The notes: a model not told the origin generated them from the letters alone. A stretch of 64,000 nt of DNA from Okapia johnstoni (GCA_024291935.2 CM044310.1:81652713-81716712), one strand, 5' to 3'. Counted from the stretch's first letter, positions 22,141 to 33,039 are shown. Numbers and translations are program-made.

Positions 22141-22410
22141 AAAAACCCAAATGATTGCTATTTGCAGAAACATGGATGGACCTAGAAATTATCATACTAA
22201 GTGAAGCACGCCAGACAAAGACAAATATCATATGATATCACTTATATGTGGAATCCAGAAAATGAAACAAATGACTTTATTCACAAAATAGAAACAGACT
22301 CACAGACAAAACAAATTTATGGTTACCAAATGGGAAATGGGGGGAGGGGTAAATCAGGAGTTTGGGATTATCAAATACACACTACTACATATAAAACAGA
22401 TAGACAACAG

Positions 22411-22475
22411 GGTCGAACCCAGGACTCCTGCATTATAGGCGGATTCTTTATCATCTTGGCCACCAGGGAAGCCCA
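22411..22475 (-). repeat. Bov-tA tRNA-like head only (65 bp)
   Basis: On the minus strand GGGCTTCCCTGGTGGCCAAG to GGGTTCGACCC, the tRNA-derived third only. There is no BovA body, no A-tail and no target-site duplication; the L1 text on both sides is contiguous. Confidence 0.8.
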
Positions 22476-22629
22476 CTGTATAGCACAAGGAACTATATCT
22501 GATATCGTGTAATAATTTACAATGGGAATGAATCTGAAAAATAATATATATGTATGTATAACTGGGTCACTCTGCTCTACTGAAACTAACACAACATTGT
22601 AAATCAACTGATGTACAACGATGCTGTAA

Positions 22630-22886
22630 ATCTGATGCTGAAGCTGAAGCTCCAATACTTTGGCCACCTGATGTGAAGAGCCTACTCACTAGAAAAGACT
22701 CTGATGCTGGGAAAGACTGAAAGTGGGAGGAGAAGGGGGCGACAGATGGTTGGATGGCATCACTGACTCAATGGACATGAATTTGAGCAAACTCCAGGAG
22801 ATAGTGAAGGACAGGGAAGCCTGATGTGCTATAGTCCTTGGGATTGCAAAGAGTAGGACACAACTTAGTGACTGAACAACAACAAA
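22630..22886 (+). repeat. BovB LINE 3' end fragment
   Basis: GCTGAAGCTCCAATACTTTG to GTGACTGAACAACAACA, with a short deletion after GGGGGCGACAGA (the GGATGAGAT segment is missing). A weak target-site duplication, TGTAAAT at 22623 and 22888, flanks it. Confidence 0.87.
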
Positions 22887-22905
22887 TTGTAAATAACTAT
22901 ACTTC

Positions 22906-23222
22906 AATTATAGAGAACAAATATATGGATACCAAAGGGAAAAGGCAGGGGGTGGGAGGAATTGGGAGACTGGGATTGACACATAAACACTATTGATACT
23001 ATATATAAAATAGATAACTAATGAGAACATTACAGTACAGCACAGGGAAGTCTACTTAATGCTCTGTGGTGACCTAAATGGGAAGAAGTCCAAAAAGGAG
23101 GGGATATAGGTATATTACAGCCGATTCATATTGCTATACAGTAGAAATTTTAAAAAAAAAGAAAAAAAAAAACATTGCAAAGCAACTATACTCCAGGAAA
23201 AATTTATTAAAAAAAAAATTTA
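22906..23222 (+). repeat. Second L1 3' end (different subfamily)
   Basis: GAATTGGGAGACTGGGATTG, CAGTACAGCACAGGGAAGTC, GCCGATTCATATTGCTATAC, AAAGCAACTATACTCCAGG, then A-rich tracts. It is the same kind of L1 tail as 22150-22905 but diverged from it, so two L1 insertions lie back to back. Confidence 0.78.
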
Positions 23223-23484
23223 AGCACTCAGCTGCTGTTTCATCCATTCCATCTAGCAGAGTCTCAGAGTGTCAGGGAAAAGCCAAGGAAACAGACATGA
23301 ACCTTGGAATGCTGCATCACTTCCAGGTCCTGTTTCCCCATGCTCTCCCACGAGGTCAGGTTGCTGCCATCCTCAGCAGGTGCCCCCATTGCCCAATGCA
23401 GCAGAGGCACACCACCTGGTTTGCTTTCCTTGAAGCAGGGAGGGACGATTAGAACTTGTGTCCAGGTTGCTACCTCCTTCTTAC

Positions 23485-23600
23485 AACACACACTGATCAA
23501 AGCTCTTACTCTGTGCCAGGCACGGTGCCAGCCACCGGGGACACAGAGATCAGGCCATGGTCCCTGTCTGCAACAAGGGCCGAGTCCAGCTCAGTGGCTC
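23485..23600 (-). repeat. L2 LINE fragment
   Basis: ACTCTGTGCCAGGCACGGTG, CCACCGGGGACACAGAGATC and GGTCCCTGTCTGCAACAAGG fit reverse-complement L2. Confidence 0.65.
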
Positions 23601-23781
23601 TCACTGAGGTACAGCACTGCCTGGCCTTCAAGTGCTGCAAGAATCAGAGAGGTTGCTACTGGCATCTAGTGGGCAAGGCCAGGGGAGCTGACTGTCCTGT
23701 AAAGCAAGGGACAGTCCCCCAGAATGAAGAACTATCTTACTCTAACTGCCTCCCTGAAGTTGGAGATTCTAGTACAGATCT

Positions 23782-24159
23782 TTTGGTTTTGTTTTTTATA
23801 TGCATACATGTAATTTTGTTTATTTGTTTATTTTTGGCTGTGCACAGTCTTCGTTGCTGCATGGGTTTTTCTCTAGTTGTGGTGAGTGTGGGCTGCTCTC
23901 CAGTTGCAGTGCACAGGCTTCTCACTGGGGTGGCTTCTCTTATTGGGGAGCACAGGCTCTAGGGCACTCGGGTTTCAGTAGCTGCGACACATGGGCTCAA
24001 CAGTTTTGACTCCTGGCTCTCTAGGGCACAAGCTCAATAGTTGTGGCACATGGGTTTAGTTGCACCATGGCATGTAGCATCTTCCCAGATCAGGGATGAC
24101 ATCCATGTCTCCTGCATTGGCAGGCAAGTTGTTTACCACTGGGCCACCAAGGAAGCCCA
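23782..24159 (-). repeat. CHR-type SINE, full length
   Basis: Minus-strand head GGGCTTCCTTGGTGGCCCAG; the body reads GGCTGTGCACAGTC-type text on the plus strand, with an A-rich tail (T-rich on plus, from 23782). 13-bp target-site duplication with two mismatches: CTAGTACAGATCT at 23769-23781 and CTAGCACAAATCT at 24160-24172. Confidence 0.88.
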
Positions 24160-24394
24160 CTAGCACAAATCTACGAGCTATAAACAAAGCAACAAACCCT
24201 GCCTTGACTTGTACACAGTTGCCGGACAGCAGGGTGCCAAAAATGCAAAGTAAGATAACCTAAGGTCCCAAGGATTGAGATCTGCCACATGTGCACAACT
24301 TTGGCCCCTAGAAAGACCCAGCTCCCATCAAACCTCTCCATCCCCTCTCCCAAGAACCTCTTTGCCTCTAGAGATTGCTAAGCGGTCCTAAAGT

Positions 24395-24558
24395 TCATGC
24401 TACTCAAAATGGTCCCCAGATAGCAGCACTTCCATCTCCTGGGAGCTTGTAACAAAGGCAGAACCTTGGCCCCTCCCAGACCTGCTAAATTATAACCTAC
24501 ATTTTTGCAAGATCCCAAGTGATCTATATGCATTTAAAAGTTTGAAAAGCACTGCCTG
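24395..24558 (-). repeat. MER5A-like DNA transposon relic (hAT-Charlie)
   Basis: Plus strand reads as the reverse of MER5A: CTCAAAATGGTCCCCAGATA, CTCCTGGGAGCTTGTAACAA, CTCCCAGACCTGCTAAATTA, CAAGTGATCTATATGCATTT, AAGTTTGAAAAGCACTGCC. Non-autonomous and old. Confidence 0.75.
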
Positions 24559-24959
24559 AGGTCATTCCAGGACAACTTTCCAGCACTTTCTGTTCAGAAA
24601 TCCCCATGCAGCAGTTGGCAGGGAGGCTCCATCTACCTCTAGCACCTCTAAGCCCTGGCCTCATGTCTCCTGCAACCCTGGTGGCAGTAGACAGAGGATC
24701 TTCCTGGAGAGCAGGCCAGGTGTCACAGGACAGGTAGGGGCTCTTTTCTCCCTGCTCAAAGGTGGGAAAACAAGAGTGGGAACCCGCATGACAGCTCAAA
24801 CACATGTCAGCCTTAAGGGATCCACTTGGGGAAGATTCCCATTTATGCCCCAGGTTAGTCAAGGGGTGACACGTGTCGGCACAAAGGCATTCTTTTTGTT
24901 ATTCCTGAGAGGCCTGCCAGCCAGAAAGGACCCCGGAATAAGTGTAAAATGAAGGCTGA

Positions 24960-25374
24960 AATGGATGTGAGGGTTGGACCATTAAGAAAGCTGAGCACCA
25001 AAGAATTGATGCTTTTGAACTATGGTGTTGGAGAGGACTCTTGAGAGTCCCCTGGACAGCAAGGAGATCAAACCAGTCAATCCCAAAGGAAATCAGTCCT
25101 GAGTATTAATTGTAAGGACTGATGCTGAAGCTGAAGCTCCAATACTTTGGCCACCCAATGCGAACAATGGACTCATTGGAAAAGACCCTGATGCTTGGAA
25201 TAACTGAAGGCAGGAGGAAAAGGGGGCAACAGAGGATGAGATGGTTGGATGGCATCACCGACATGATGGACATGAGTTTGAGCAAGCTCCAGGAGTTGGT
25301 GATGGACAGGGAAGGCTGGCATGCTGCAGTCCATGGGGTCACAAAGAGTCGGACACGACTGAGTGACTGAACTG
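24960..25374 (+). repeat. BovB LINE 3' end fragment
   Basis: ATGGATGTGAGGGTTGGACC to GACACGACTGAGTGACTGAA, about 415 bases of the BovB end. Relatively well preserved apart from a stop near 25109. Confidence 0.92.
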
Positions 25375-25589
25375 GAACTCCCAAGTGGACTCCAAGCTTC
25401 TGGGGAGGCAGGACTCTTCCTCCCTTGTGCAGATACCTCAAGCCCCCAAACTGACGTGGCACAGTGTGTGATACCTAGGAAGTACTGGGGTGATGGCTGT
25501 GAATGGAATGAGAGAGGGTGGGAGGGCGTGAGATGGGGTGGGGCGTGATGGGACAGAATGGAGTTAAATGGAAGGAAGTTTGGACCCAG

Positions 25590-26229
25590 CAACGCCCCCT
25601 TCTCTCTACCAACCGTGGAAAAATGCTCCCATAGGGAGACATATATAAGAATGTTTACTACAGCAAACAACCTAAATGCCCATCCTAAATTGGAAACAAC
25701 CTTGGTACATCCATGCTATGCAATGCCACATGGCATTTAATAAAGAATAAAGGAGATCTACACACCAGTCTAGAAAACCCTCCAAGGCATAGTACTACGT
25801 GAAAAAACCCAGCAAGTTGCAGGATGATAGATCCAATATGGTATCATTTATTTTTTTAATCAAAAATCAATACAATGTTGTTTCTATGGATACACATACA
25901 CTATATTTCATTGAATCTAAGGAACCATAGGTTATAAAATGCACCACTATTTGATGTACCACTAAGAAAAGCAAAACAAAAAACACTGTCAATTTAAACC
26001 ATGACAAGCCACGAATGGTAGGATTCATCTTGATTTTAGAGATGTTAAAGTGTGTCTCAGAATCCCTGAAACATGGTATAATGTAAATCTGCAGTAGACA
26101 GTCTGGAAGCATGCAAGTCACAATGGTGACCGCAATTAACCTAGGGGTAGGGGACAGGAAGAAGGAGATCCGGTCTTATTGGTATCTTTGAAATTTTCAC
26201 AAATAGAATACATTTATGTTAGTGATATT
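25590..26229 (+). repeat. Old L1M-type 3' end with an inserted stretch
   Basis: CTACAGCAAACAACCTAAAT, GGAAACAACCTTGGTACATC and GTATCATTTATTTTTTTAAT match a mammalian L1M tail; L1-like text resumes about 26120 (CCTAGGGGTAGGGGACAGGA, TCTTTGAAATTTTCACAAAT). The piece between, about 25870-26100, is not L1 and not identified. Confidence 0.6.
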
Positions 26230-26239
26230 TAATAACGTC

Positions 26240-26439
26240 TTTTTTTTTTTTTTTGGCGACCCTATGGACTATAGCCCTCCAGGCTCCTCTGTCCATGGGA
26301 TTCTCCAGGCAAGAATACTGGAGTGGGTTGCCATGCCCTCCTCCAGGGGATCTTCCCAACCCAGGGATCGAACCCGTGTCTCTGAAGTTTCCTGCATTGG
26401 CAATCAGGTTCTTTACCATGAGCGCCACCCTGGAGACCC
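26240..26439 (-). repeat. Bov-tA SINE
   Basis: Poly-A tail appears as T15 at 26240-26254, then the reversed body and head. Target-site duplication TAATAACGTC at 26230-26239 and TAATAATGTC at 26440-26449 (one mismatch). The end of the body (CAAAGAGTCGGACACGACTG) is missing before the tail, so this is a short variant. Confidence 0.92.
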
Positions 26440-26449
26440 TAATAATGTC

Positions 26450-26830
26450 CAAATATTTTTTTCTTAAATAAAAAGTGACAGAAAGCCTCCTCCACCCCTG
26501 ATGAAGGTGAAGCAATGCTAACAGTACTAGACCAGTGCATGAGTCATTGGAGAAACAGGGACTTTCCACAGTGATAAGTCAGGGCAGGGCTGGGGTGGGA
26601 AAGTGACGGTGATGCTGCAAAGCTCTGTGGAGAGAAGGAAGCGCTCGTGAAATGTCCAGTGGGGAAAGTGTCATGGAAAAAGGAAACAACAGGAAGAGGA
26701 CTGGATTTGGGGAAACGAACGATTCATCATCTATCCACACCCTAAGATAAGGACTACTTGGGGGCCTGGAGTTGTCCCCCAGAATGGCTCCTTCATCTTG
26801 CCCTGGCTGCTTTTCTGCAAAAGCAGTTTG
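26450..26830. other. Unique intronic sequence
   Basis: Nothing recognised. Confidence 0.4.
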
Positions 26831-26834
26831 GAAA

Positions 26835-27345
26835 GTCATAACGCCATCCTGAATGCATCATTCACAAGGGATCGCCTCGGACTCAAGCTTCTAATTCCGC
26901 CTTAATATCCAATTCTGTGTGTCAGGGAAAGCTGAACCTCGGCCTGCAGCAGCCGCGTCACCTTGCCCTGCGCACAAATAAAAATAGCTTTGGTGCTCAG
27001 AGCCTAGGTTTCTTTGCCTTATCCTCTGGGGTCCCAGGAGCGGAGCAGCCGGCGGATGGAAACCACGTGCGATATAAATACATAATGAACAAAGAGGCTC
27101 CTCTGAAGCATCCTTGACCTTCCTGCTTTCCTTGACTTCTCCCCTGTCACTGTCCCCAGTGAAGCTGTAAATGGAATGACAGTGTCAAGGGCGGTGACAG
27201 CCACAAGAGCGCCCTCCTTGCCAATTTCTCCGATACTTAAGAAGCAAATGGCGTCAATCGTAATGATAACCTATTCAATTCTCTATCTATGCAAAGAACA
27301 AAGTTTTGGCAGCTCGGGACATGATTGGAACGGCTACACCTGCCG
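26835..27345. promoter_or_regulatory. Candidate conserved enhancer block
   Basis: Repeat-free half kilobase that reads as constrained: retained CpGs (CCGCGTCACC, GGCGGATGG), TAATATCCAATTC, CACAAATAAAAATAGC, a dense stretch at 27225-27320 with TCGTAATGATAAC, TTCAATTC and the SOX-type GAACAAAG. No coding signal. Enhancer role is inference from composition and motif clustering. Confidence 0.4.
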
Positions 27346-27949
27346 GGAGCCAGGCCTTGGGTCTGACAAATCTGCTCCTCTGTTCCCACGATCCGTGGCA
27401 TCACAGGGCATCACAATGCTGATGCCCTTTGCAGCACCACATCCTGCGAAAAGGGAAAACCAGAAGCCGAACCCCCCACAGCAACCAGCCAAGGCCCCAG
27501 GCTCCAAGACAAACATGCGGCTCGAAATCCCCAAAGCAACACATAGGACATTTCCCCTTTTTACAAAATGAGGGTACTCTCTGAAATACAGCCGCTCAGC
27601 AGCATCTAAGCTAGCCCCTGGATCAGGAGTGATGTAAAGCAGGCTAGTCATCAGGCCTCCAAACCCACCCTCCCGCACCTCCACCAGCTCTGTGCCCCGG
27701 GAGCATAACCAATGGCCTCCTCTGCCTCCTGTTGGGTTCAGGCTGGGAGAGGGCAGAGTCGGGGTATTTATCCTCCCAGCCAGCTCACAGGCCGTGGGCA
27801 CTCCCCTACAGGGCAGCCCTGTCCTTCAGCCTCTCTCTCCACGGCCTGGCACACGCTCCTCCCCTCGCCCCGTTAGGTTCTCTGAGGTCACTGGGGTGTC
27901 CTCAATGTTCCCGATGCTGGCTGGCTTCCCTTCGCCCTGCTCAGCTCCA

Positions 27950-28168
27950 CGCATGCTAAGTCATTTCAGTCGTGTCCAACTCTTTACAACCCTACAGACC
28001 GTAGCCCACCTGGCTCCTCTGTCTATGGGACTCTCCAGGCAAGAATACTGGAGTGGGTTGCCATGCCCTCCTCCGGGGGATCTTCCCAATTCAGGGATCG
28101 AACCCATATCTCTTAATGTCTCCCACATTGCAGGCCGGTTCTTTACCACTAGTACCACCTGGGAAGCC
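27950..28168 (-). repeat. Bov-tA SINE
   Basis: Head GGCTTCCCAGGTGGTACTAG on the minus strand and body AACCCACTCCAGTATTCTTG. 12-bp target-site duplication with two mismatches: TGCTCAGCTCCA at 27938-27949 and TGCCCAACTCCA at 28169-28180. Confidence 0.9.
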
Positions 28169-28169
28169 T

Positions 28170-28592
28170 GCCCAACTCCATAACAGCCCTTTATTAGATG
28201 CTCCTCAATCACTGTGTTTGAGCGTCCCATCTGTTTTCTGTGGGGACCCTACAATTGTATCCTTCAAATAATTTTTAAGTAAATATGTCAACAAGGTGTT
28301 TGTCAAGACTGTGATAAAAAGACGTCAAAGGGAGCAGTGTAGAATATGCCATCAGTGAGAGTGATGAGAGATTTTAAAAATCAGTGATGAGACAAGCAGC
28401 ACACGGCAAAGGCAGTCAGAGTCCTTCCTTATTTCCCCCCAAGTCAAGGTCCCCAGCCCCAACCCTCTGTGATCTAACCGCACAGGTGTCAGTGGCCTCT
28501 GCCCTTCTCCCTACAACTCTGTCATTCCTTCCACAGGGGCACAACCCCACAAGCCATGACCTTTCTAAATTCCCTCCAGACCTCCTACTTGT
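28170..28592. other. Unique intronic sequence
   Basis: Nothing recognised. Confidence 0.4.
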
Positions 28593-28599
28593 CACTCCA

Positions 28600-29079
28600 T
28601 TCAGTTCAGTTCAGTTCAGTTCAGTCGCTCAGTCGTGTCCAACTCTTTGCGACCCCGTGAATCCCAGCACACCAGCCCTCCCTGTCCATCACCAACTCCC
28701 GGAGTCTACCCAAACCCATGTCCATCAAGTCGGTGATGCCATCCAGCCATCTCATCCTCTGTCGTCCCCTTCTTCTCCTGCCCCTAATCCTACCCAGCAT
28801 TAGTGTCTTTTCCAATGAGTCAACTCTTCCCATGAGGTGGCCAAAGTATTGGAGTTTCAGCTTCAACATCAGTCCTTCCAATGAACACCCAGGACTGATC
28901 TCCTTTAGGATGGACTGGTTGGATCTCCTTGCAGTCCAAGGGACTCTCAAGAGTCTTCTCCAACACCACAGTTCAAAAGCATCAGTTCTTCGGCACTCAG
29001 CTTTCTTCACTGTCCAACTCTCACATCCATACATGACCACTGGAAAAACCATAGCCTTGACTAGACGGACCTTTGTTAG
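28600..29079 (-). repeat. BovB LINE 3' end
   Basis: Reversed BovB end with the terminal repeat (TTCAG)n at 28601-28625. The minus strand keeps 150 open codons of the C-terminal region ([20 protein letters not shown] onward), so it is among the youngest copies here. A 7-bp target-site duplication CACTCCA is at 28593-28599 and 29080-29086. Confidence 0.93.
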
Positions 29080-29237
29080 CACTCCACTGGGGCTCCTCAA
29101 ATCCCATCCCCAGGAGCCCAAGGACTTTCCCACCCTCTGCACACCTCCTCTTCCCCCTGGGAGACAGTGGGCTCCCAGGGCAGGAACCCAGCTGTACTTA
29201 TCCACCCACCGTGTGCACCTCAGGCCGTCATTATGTA

Positions 29238-29350
29238 TTTACCTACGTACTTCCTCATGATCTATCTCCCCTGCAGAATGAAAGCTTCCTGCAGGCAGGA
29301 ACTCGCTACATCCCTGACACCAGCGCCTGGCACGTAGTAGGGACTTAAGC
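29238..29350 (+). repeat. L2 LINE 3' tail
   Basis: AGAATGAAAGCTTCCTGCAG, GCAGGAACTC and CAGCGCCTGGCACGTAGTAG. Confidence 0.7.
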
Positions 29351-29990
29351 ACAAACTGAAGGTCCAAAATGCGAAATGTCCCTTTCTTCTGGAAGAGCAA
29401 AAGGCCCCCTCTGGCTTGTTCTATGGTCCCAGGAAGCAGGTGGAAGAACAGTTTCCAGGGCAGGAAGGGAAGGGGTAGGGAGGTGTGGCTTGGAGGTGTT
29501 GGGTAGGTAATGTTGAAGCTGAGGCCCAAAAGAAAGTGAAAGAACCTCCAAGGGGCAGGGAGAGTGATGCAAAGGCCCTGTGGTGGTAAAGGGCATGGCC
29601 TGTTCACAGCCCAAGGGGAACAGCGCAGCTGGGAGAGGTAGGGCCAGGTCTGCAGGATGGGTTCTTTCCAAGCGCGGCAGGAGAGGGGAACAGTTTGCAG
29701 CCGCCCTGGAGACAGATACGCAGAAGAGGCTGGGAGGCCACAGGCGGATGCCATTCATCTAGACCTGCCCCTCGGCCTCCTTCTCCCCATCTCCTCACCG
29801 CTCAGCACCCACCTGCTCACGCAAGGGTCACCCCGGCCGGGGCAGATCTGGCCTCATCACCCCGTTACTCAGCAGAGCTGGCACGCACAGCCAACCACTC
29901 GGCGAGGCCAAGACTTCCAGCGCCCACGGGGGGCGGGGCCAGGGTGCGTGTGCCCCTAGAGCCAGCCGCCCCCCACCTGCTCGCAGCCTC
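29350..29990. other. Unique, GC-rich intronic sequence
   Basis: No exon or repeat recognised; overlapping frames on both strands follow from GC content. Confidence 0.4.
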
Positions 29991-29994
29991 GGTC

Positions 29995-30230
29995 TTCCCA
30001 GATGCTCCCTCCAGAGCAATGATGTCATTTCCAAAGGCAGCCAAATTCTAGCCAGTCAGCTCCAAAATAAAACTGTTTAACACAAAATGAAGCATTTTAT
30101 AATCCCCTGTACATTTTTTCCCCTGAGCTGGCAGATACAGTGTTTAAAAACACTGCCAAAACGCTCAACCAATAGCTGAGCTTTATTCTAAACCAGTGTC
30201 AGAGTTAAACTTCAGATTTCCTTGCTCTTT
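29995..30230. promoter_or_regulatory. Candidate conserved non-coding block with FOX-like palindrome
   Basis: AT-balanced and repeat-free. 30138-30155 reads CAGTGTTTAAAAACACTG, an 8-bp inverted repeat around AA that places two forkhead-like cores (TGTTTA and AAACA) head to head. Function inferred only. Confidence 0.35.
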
Positions 30231-30889
30231 TCCTGTTCTGAAGCCCTCGCATCCCCCTGAGCCCCTGCCGCAGCACCCCTGCACCTTCTCCCACTCCCCA
30301 CCATGTGGGGGGTGGGGAGGTGGGGGGAGTGGTCCGATCCTGAGGAGAGAAAGGCTGGTCTCCCGCTGGCTGCTCTCCGTGAACCGCAGGCCCCAGCCAG
30401 CAGGAGGTAAATTTGGTGCCTTCTCATTTTGTTTGGGAATGTTCTCTATTTTTCTGTGTTAGGGTGTCATTTTAAGGATGCCAGTCATAAGATCATGGGC
30501 TTTGGAGGGACCTGAAATATAGATCAGTGCCAGCCCCTTGTCTCCTGCCATCCACTCCCCTGACATCATCCGATGTGTTCATCTCCAGGCTGTTAAAGGC
30601 TCTTGCCATCAGGAAGTTGCTCGTTATATGTGGGCCAGGATGGGTGTCCCACGGCTTCTTGCAGTGGTCCTGGTTCTGTCCCTTGGAGTACCAAGACTGA
30701 TGGAGAGAGAGATCAGGGTGTGTCATTCCCCACTGCTATGGTGCACAGCTTGGACCAGAGCTTCCACTGGGTAGCCCTCTCCATTAATGCGTCTTATCCA
30801 GAGGTGACATAAAAATAACCACCTACCACCATCACAGGAAGAGACACCAGCTGAACTAGTGGGACTGGCCAAGCTCTCCCTATCCCTAA

Positions 30890-31275
30890 AGTCAGGTCAC
30901 CTAGCCCGGGATCTTAGTTGCCAAGGATTAAATGATTCAAGCTGCTTCCCTTTTGGGGCTGCTTCTGCCTGATGGCATCCAATTTCCCATCTTATGTTGG
31001 CAGCACCCTGATTTCCTCTGGAGAACATCTCTGGGTCTGCCATTCAGAGCACTTGACTTGCCCTGAGCCAAAAGCCAACACAGCAGCATTCATCAGAACC
31101 AGAAGATACAAGATTAGGTCCCAAGGCTTTTGCCAGAGTTCCTGGATTCAGCCATACCTGAAGCTATCCCTATGTCTGGAATCTCTATTTCCAAAAGCAA
31201 ATAAATTTCCTTACTTGGTTTAAGCAACTTAGGGTTTGATTTTCTGACACTGGCCACCAAGAATCCTAACTGCCC
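30890..31275 (+). repeat. MLT1-like LTR (ERVL-MaLR), solo
   Basis: The right end fits a mammalian MaLR LTR: TATCCCTATGTCTGGAATCT, an AATAAA signal (AAATAAATTTCC) at about 31200, TTTGATTTTCTGACACTGGC and CAAGAATCCTAACTG. The left end is too diverged to place exactly. No internal retroviral sequence. Confidence 0.55.
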
Positions 31276-31554
31276 AACTTGCAAGCGTGACTTTGAGGCC
31301 TCCCCTTCACCCTCTTCCCCTGAATCCCTCTCCAATCATGGTCTTTCCAGCCACACATGGGACAGAGCAGTCACCTCCTTGTCCTGCTTTGCTGACACAG
31401 CCTCTGAGCATGCTAACCATTTCAACAGTGAACCGGCTACCTGTCCTCCCCTCTCACACTCCTCACACCACCATGAACCACAAACGGCGCCAACAGGTTC
31501 TTGGAACAAAATAACTACAAATGGGTCAGTTTAAGAATCTCCTGGGCAAAGTCA

Positions 31555-32025
31555 GTGAGAGCTAGGTATTATAAAATGTAAGCTCCAGGGACGTCCCTGG
31601 TGATCCAGTGGTTGAGAATCTGCCTTCCAATGCAGGGGGTGTGGGTTCGATCCCTGGTCAGGGAACTATTAATTAGATCCCACATGCCTCTGGGCAACTC
31701 AGTCCACACACCTTAACTAGAGAGTTCACATGCCGAAATTCCTCAGCCCACACACTCCAGAGCCTGTGCTCTGCAACACAGAGAAGCCCACACACTGAAA
31801 CTAGAGAAAGCCCATGCACCACCAGGAAGAGTCTGTGCACCACAATGAAGACCCAGTGCAGCCCAAATTAAAAAAATTAATAAAATGACCCCCCAAAATA
31901 TAAGCTCCAGATGGGCAGGAGTGGTTGTCTTTTTCACTCACTACTCTATCCCCTGCATCTAGACGAGTTCCTGGCTCATAGTAGGTGCTTAAAAAAATCA
32001 CTCAATGAATGAATGAATATGTGCC
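31555..32025 (+). repeat. L2 LINE 3' end split by a CHR SINE
   Basis: ATAAAATGTAAGCTCCAG before and ATAAGCTCCAGATGGGCAGG after the SINE, then GTTCCTGGCTCATAGTAGGT and a GAATGAATGAAT end. The L2 text is continuous when the SINE and one duplication copy are ignored. Confidence 0.8.
31589..31894 (+). repeat. CHR-type SINE
   Basis: Head GGACGTCCCTGGTGATCCAG, B-box GGGTTCGATCCC, body CACCACAATGAAGACCCAGT, A-rich tail. 16-bp target-site duplication with one mismatch: AAAATGTAAGCTCCAG at 31573-31588 and AAAATATAAGCTCCAG at 31895-31910. Confidence 0.94.
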
Positions 32026-32029
32026 AGGG

Positions 32030-33035
32030 CTGCTAAGGTTCTAAGGAACATATTTTTCCTCTGAGCGGTAGTTCGCTTTGTTCTTTGGGGTCCCTGGAGT
32101 CATAAACTAAGGGACGTGGACTAGGCCATCAATAGTTTTCAGCTACAATAAAGGACTCTCATAGAACAATTCCCCTCTAGTTGTCTCTTTTACCCCAAAA
32201 CCAGGTCAGGATTCAGCTGGAGGCTATTCCCATCTTCACCCACAGGCACTTCTCAAAGCTTTTCAATCTCAAATTGGAGGACTGAGTTGATGACTCAGGG
32301 AACACAATTTTCAGATCTTTATGCCCAACAGGAGCTGGAATTAGCACCAGCACATCCAGGAGAAAAGCACGGGGGCCTCTGCCAGGGCTCTGGTCTTTGT
32401 GTATCCTGCCTGTCGGTGATAAAGGTGACAGGAGGGGGCAAGGAGTGCTAGGCTGATGACACTGTAGATCTTGATGCGAACGGAAAAGCTGTGACTCTTG
32501 ACAAAAGCGCCACATAACTGGCCCTGACTTTGCTCAATAACACTGCGATTTGGGGGCTGTACATGTACACATTAGGAGCAAAAGCAAACAGAAATACCTA
32601 CAGAAAATACCTTGTTACTATGACTCTGGAATACTTCGGCTGCACCCTCCTTCCCTGACGCTGGCAGTCGATGTGACTTTTCGGTAACACCGGGTTTCCC
32701 AGGTGAGGCGGTAGAGGTACACCACACAGCAGACTCATTTCATGACCGCCTCTTCACACCATCTAACTCAGCTGTTGGCCCTCCGACCTCTCTCCAGCCT
32801 GGCCCACAGCCTGCACACGGTGTCCAGGAGGCCCAGCAGCCAGCGAATGCCACGAGGGCGTGACTTTCCTCCCAGAGCTCCATCCCCGAAGGACCAAGAG
32901 GTCTGGGTGAGCTGGCTTCTGTGGGGACCTCCAAAGTAGGGGCACAACTTCCACAAAGTTTGTCACAGGTCAAGGGCCAAACTCACTCCACACGAAGCAA
33001 AGAAACATCTAGTCCAAACGAGTGAAGTTTGTGAG
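32030..33035. other. Unique intronic sequence
   Basis: No gene or confident repeat found. Confidence 0.4.
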
Positions 33036-33039
33036 GCTG

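Larger units (their letters stand above)
22150..22905 (+). repeat. Artiodactyl L1 3' end, interrupted twice
   Basis: ATGGATGGACCTAGAAATTA, TCACTTATATGTGGAATCCA, GGAGTTTGGGATTATCAAAT, then (after an insert) CTGTATAGCACAAGGAACTA, AACACAACATTGTAAATCAA; the tail resumes at 22887 after a BovB fragment. Interrupted at 22411-22475 by a SINE head and at 22630-22886 by BovB. Confidence 0.85.

Noticed and set aside
28601..28625. (TTCAG)n as an independent microsatellite or CRISPR-like repeat
   Set aside because: It is the usual 3'-terminal repeat of BovB, in the expected position.
28621..29205. 194-codon minus-strand frame as a cellular gene
   Set aside because: It is the C-terminal part of BovB ([20 protein letters not shown] and following) inside a repeat with a target-site duplication.
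31200..31210. AATAAA near the LTR end as a gene polyadenylation site on the plus strand
   Set aside because: It lies in an old MaLR LTR and there is no plus-strand gene upstream; isolated AATAAA is common by chance.
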